Assembly (NCBI GenBank): GCA_035771175.1
Contig: CM069590.1
Coordinates: 53,778,024 to 53,842,023, forward strand
DNA: 64,000 bases
Direction of reading: 5' to 3'
From: Paratinospora sagittata
Lineage: Eukaryota > Streptophyta > Magnoliopsida > Ranunculales > Menispermaceae
Shown piece after piece: positions 61,328 to 64,000 of this stretch. How positions within the stretch are numbered: position 1 is the stretch's first letter; the number at the start of each line of letters is the position of its first letter. The notes below the pieces were generated by a model. That model searched no databases. It was given only the letters and a program-made list of their open reading frames with translations, and had not been told where the DNA came from. The translations under genes and the position numbers were made by a program.

Positions 61328-62595
61328 GGTAAAGGGTTCAGGGTGGGACTGGAATGCTCTATCAGGTTTACTCCCTTTTGAGGTTGAAAATAAACTTGCT
61401 GCTGTGCTCTTATGGGATGAGGAGGAGGTTGCAGATGGCATTTGTTGGGGAGCTTCTAAGAGTGGCATATTAACGATGACCTCTGCTTATACTATTTCTA
61501 CTGGCACTCTTATGGGAGTTCCTACTTCCCTTTGGAGGATGATTTGGAAGCTTAAAGTTCCTCAAAGATGCAAGACTTTTTTGTGGATGGTTGCGCATCG
61601 AAAGATCATGTGCAATGCTGAGCGGATGAAAAGGGGTTTCACCATGGCATATACCTGTATTGAATGTGTGGGATGTATCGAGGATGTTGATCATATTTTT
61701 CGAAATTGCTCTAGAGCCGTGCAATTATGGAAGCGTCTATTGCAGCCAGTTGAGTATCATCTTCAGAGCAATTTGGGTTTCCAAAGCTGGCTTGCTCATA
61801 ATCTTGCTGGCGTTAATGATTGTAATGTTGACTATGACTGGGCTTCCTATTTTACAGTTGTCGTGTGGGCTCTTTGGAAATGGAGGAATGATTTAGCTTT
61901 TCGTAATCTTCGTTTTCACTTCGAGTATAGCATGGCTTGGCTTAAAGGGAAAGTGGCTGAAATCATTCATGCTTTTCGAGCCAAAGTGGCGGTCCATGGT
62001 GCTGGACTAATAGAGAGGGTGAAGATGGTAGGCTGCTGTGCTCCCAACCATGGTTGGACTAAGCTTAATACTGATGGATGTCTTAAGAATGCTTCATCGC
62101 GAGCAGGGGGTGGCGGTCTTCTCCGTGACTATCGTGGTATGTGGTTGAGGGGGTTTGTGGCTAATATTGGTTCTTGTACTGCAACTGAAGCTGAATTATG
62201 GGCTGCCGTTCATGGCTTACGTCTTGTTTGGGAGGAGGGCCATCGTTCTGTAGTTTTCGAAACAGATTCGGCTATGGTGGCTGGTTGGTTAAAAGGTAAC
62301 AGTATGCCACAGCTTAGCCTTTCCAACTTGGTAAATGAGTGTCGAAGACTCCTTCAGAGAGATTGGTTAGTACAAGTTGAGCACATTTACAGAGAAGGTA
62401 ATAGAGCAGCAGACTATTTGGCTACTGAGGCTTTGAAGTTCAATCGGGGAGTGTGTATCTTGTCTTCCCCTCCCCGTGGGTTATTCAATATTTTGAGGGA
62501 AGATGCAACTGGGGTTACTTGGCCTAGGAGAGTTTGAGATGTAGTGTGCTAGTTGTTCTTGCTGGGTGTTCCCCCTCTTTTCCTTTCCAAAAAGT
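61328..62595 (+). mobile_element. 5'-truncated LINE with 18-bp target duplication
   Basis: The insert is bounded by a perfect 18-bp repeat, TTAACATCCCCCAATATG, at 61310-61327 and 62596-62613. It contains only the 3' part of an L1-type ORF2 and about 60 bp of 3' end. Unlike most LINE copies it lacks a clear poly(A) tail and ends in TTCCAAAAAG. The perfect duplication and open frame point to a young insertion. Confidence 0.85.
61404..62537 (+). CDS. LINE-derived zf-RVT / RNase H protein fragment
   Basis: The frame is open from the 5' edge of the insert (WDWNALSGLLPFEVENK from about 61349) and the first usual ATG-like start is an internal codon, so there is no evidence of its own promoter. Residues about 45-110 form the zf-RVT zinc-binding region (W-K-L-K-V-P-x-x-x-K-x-F-L-W, C-I-E-C, DHIFRNC). 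Residues about 215-350 form an RNase H domain of the RVT_3 type with all acidic residues in place: LNTDG, ATEAELWA, FETDSAM and REGNRAADYLA. RNase H degrades RNA in RNA-DNA hybrids, and in these LINEs it follows the reverse transcriptase. It most likely is a dead-on-arrival retrotransposon tail. Expression as a stand-alone RNase H protein is possible but unproven. Confidence 0.75.
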   Translation: MLLWDEEEVADGICWGASKSGILTMTSAYTISTGTLMGVPTSLWRMIWKLKVPQRCKTFLWMVAHRKIMCNAERMKRGFTMAYTCIECVGCIEDVDHIFRNCSRAVQLWKRLLQPVEYHLQSNLGFQSWLAHNLAGVNDCNVDYDWASYFTVVVWALWKWRNDLAFRNLRFHFEYSMAWLKGKVAEIIHAFRAKVAVHGAGLIERVKMVGCCAPNHGWTKLNTDGCLKNASSRAGGGGLLRDYRGMWLRGFVANIGSCTATEAELWAAVHGLRLVWEEGHRSVVFETDSAMVAGWLKGNSMPQLSLSNLVNECRRLLQRDWLVQVEHIYREGNRAADYLATEALKFNRGVCILSSPPRGLFNILREDATGVTWPRRV

Positions 62596-62613
62596 TTAAC
62601 ATCCCCCAATATG

Positions 62614-63149
62614 AGTGAAATTGGGTTACTTCAAGTCGGGTTTTTGCCCCTTAACCCACCCGAGACAAACTGGACTCGATGCCACCCGACCTTAAATAGC
62701 CCAATTTTTTTAAAAAACTTAATAACTACTATTTAAGTTTATATTAGTAATAAAATATGTTAGATTGTCATGTATCCCGCTTATTAAACTACTATTTAAG
62801 TTTAAAAATATGTGATTTTTCTTTTTTGGAATAACTCGTATATGTACAAGTCAACCTACTCTTACACTTGACTTATGGTAATGAGGATGAATAAGGAGTT
62901 AATAGAATTTTATAAAGAAAAACAGTTTCTCATTCTTCCCAATAAACAATGTGTGACTAAAATGAGAAGAGAAAAATAGTTGAAGGTTACGAGCCTTCTT
63001 AATTAGAAGCTTTGTATGTAATAAATTTTTTATATGTTTATTATATATATAAATTTTAAGAGGTTGAGTCGGGTCGGGTATGGTCGGGTTGCTAAAAAAT
63101 TAACCCGACTAACTGACCTGAAATGGTCAGGTCGAATCGGTTGGGTTGC
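62614..63149. repeat. GGTCGGGT-rich repeat pair
   Basis: Clusters of (G)GTCGGGT and its complement ACCCGAC occur at about 62636-62695 and 63062-63146 on both sides of an AT-rich centre, as is common at the ends of some plant MITE or hAT-like elements. The ends could not be paired exactly. Confidence 0.35.
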
Positions 63150-64000
63150 TTACTATCACAACGCCCCTGACTTCATGACCGACACACTGTATTATACACT
63201 GTACCTACCTATATACAGTATATAATACACTGTCAGCCTCAACGAACATTCACAATCATTCCCAAAATTTACATAAATTTTGACAGCACCTCCCTATAAA
63301 ATAAACAATTCACAATTTTTTCCTAATATACCACAAATCAAATCAAAGAAATATATATAAATAATCATTCCACCATTCATTATATTCATTCACACATCAA
63401 ATTCTCATATGATAAATATCTATGATCATCTCATTCTATCATCCCAAGCATTATATAATATTATCACACAACTCATCTAGGTGATATTATATATATAGTA
63501 TGTGATAATTATACATATCAAAAATAAAAATATAACCTATTTCTTCCAAGCATACATACACATACCAGACGATGGCTCACGTGATTATCACTCACGGATT
63601 TTTCTTTTTCTCTTCGACTAAATACCTGAAATATTGGAAGAAATGGAGTGAGCAATCAACAGCTCAGTGAATATATTTCTTGATATGACAATTATATGCA
63701 TTTAGGAAAATATGACATTTAAAATCATTTCAAACAAGTATTAAACACATGCATCATTCAACAAATATATTATACATGACAACAACATAAATTTAATGGG
63801 TTTTCAAGAAAATAATGCATTTTTTTTTTCCACAAAATCCACAATCTCCCTCCTTCAAGCCAAGAGAGCGGGTCAAACCCTTGTATAACCGTTACAAGGT
63901 AGCCACAGCCTCTCATTACGCAATTTACAGTCATTTCACGGATCTTCAATCCTTGTTAGGACAGACCTACTGACAATGAGGTTACGCATAACACTCATCC
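63150..64000. repeat. probable LTR or retroelement sequence, cut by window end
   Basis: ATCACAACGCCCCTGACTTC resembles the start of several plant Ty3/gypsy LTRs, and GGAGTGAGCAATCAACAGCT followed by CAGTGAATA (about 63646-63674) resembles a block common inside such LTRs. An imperfect inverted repeat around TGTATTATACACTGTA and TACAGTATATAATACACTGT sits at about 63187-63234. There is no coding region. The call is uncertain because the element leaves the window. Confidence 0.3.

Overview
This is plant nuclear DNA, AT-rich, with intron-split genes, retrotransposons and long AT-rich spacers. Four host genes can be read exon by exon with GT-AG introns and consistent phases. Their products (NPF transporter, WAT1, TFIIF beta, V-ATPase subunit a) and the dense mix of Ty1/copia, L1-type LINE, SINE and MITE-like repeats indicate an angiosperm, most likely a eudicot. 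I cannot name the species.

Layout. 1-10064: spacer with decayed transposon pieces (RNase H-like remnant, 37-bp minisatellite, diverged direct repeats, a CACTA-like end with an old LINE inside). 10065-13419 (+): five-exon NRT1/PTR (NPF) transporter. 13420-15572: spacer with an inverted-repeat MITE. 15573-18230 (-): six-exon WAT1 orthologue. 18231-21981: WAT1 upstream region and spacer. 21982-26603: complete, young Ty1/copia element on the minus strand, with 213-bp LTRs, a 5-bp target duplication and two nonsense codons. 26604-32104: spacer with no gene I can support. 32105-45536 (-): six-exon general transcription factor IIF beta subunit (RAP30). Its first intron is stretched to 7.2 kb by a SINE, a 5'-truncated LINE and a 2508-bp tandem duplication that stops 2 bp short of the exon 1 boundary. 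47213-58873 (-): 18-exon V-ATPase subunit a of the a2/a3 type, complete except for an in-frame TAG at codon 158 in exon 5. 59003-61327: AT-rich spacer. 61328-62595: 5'-truncated LINE with an 18-bp target duplication and an open zinc-knuckle/RNase H frame. 62596-64000: repeat-like DNA that runs off the window.

The genes do not form a pathway. WAT1 and TFIIF beta are neighbours here and, from memory, also adjacent in Arabidopsis (AT1G75500 and AT1G75510), which suggests an old conserved gene pair separated here by later insertions. The observations most worth checking are the nonsense codon in the V-ATPase gene and the nearly identical tandem duplication in the TFIIF beta intron, either of which could be real or an assembly or base-call artefact. 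I saw no convincing new biological system.
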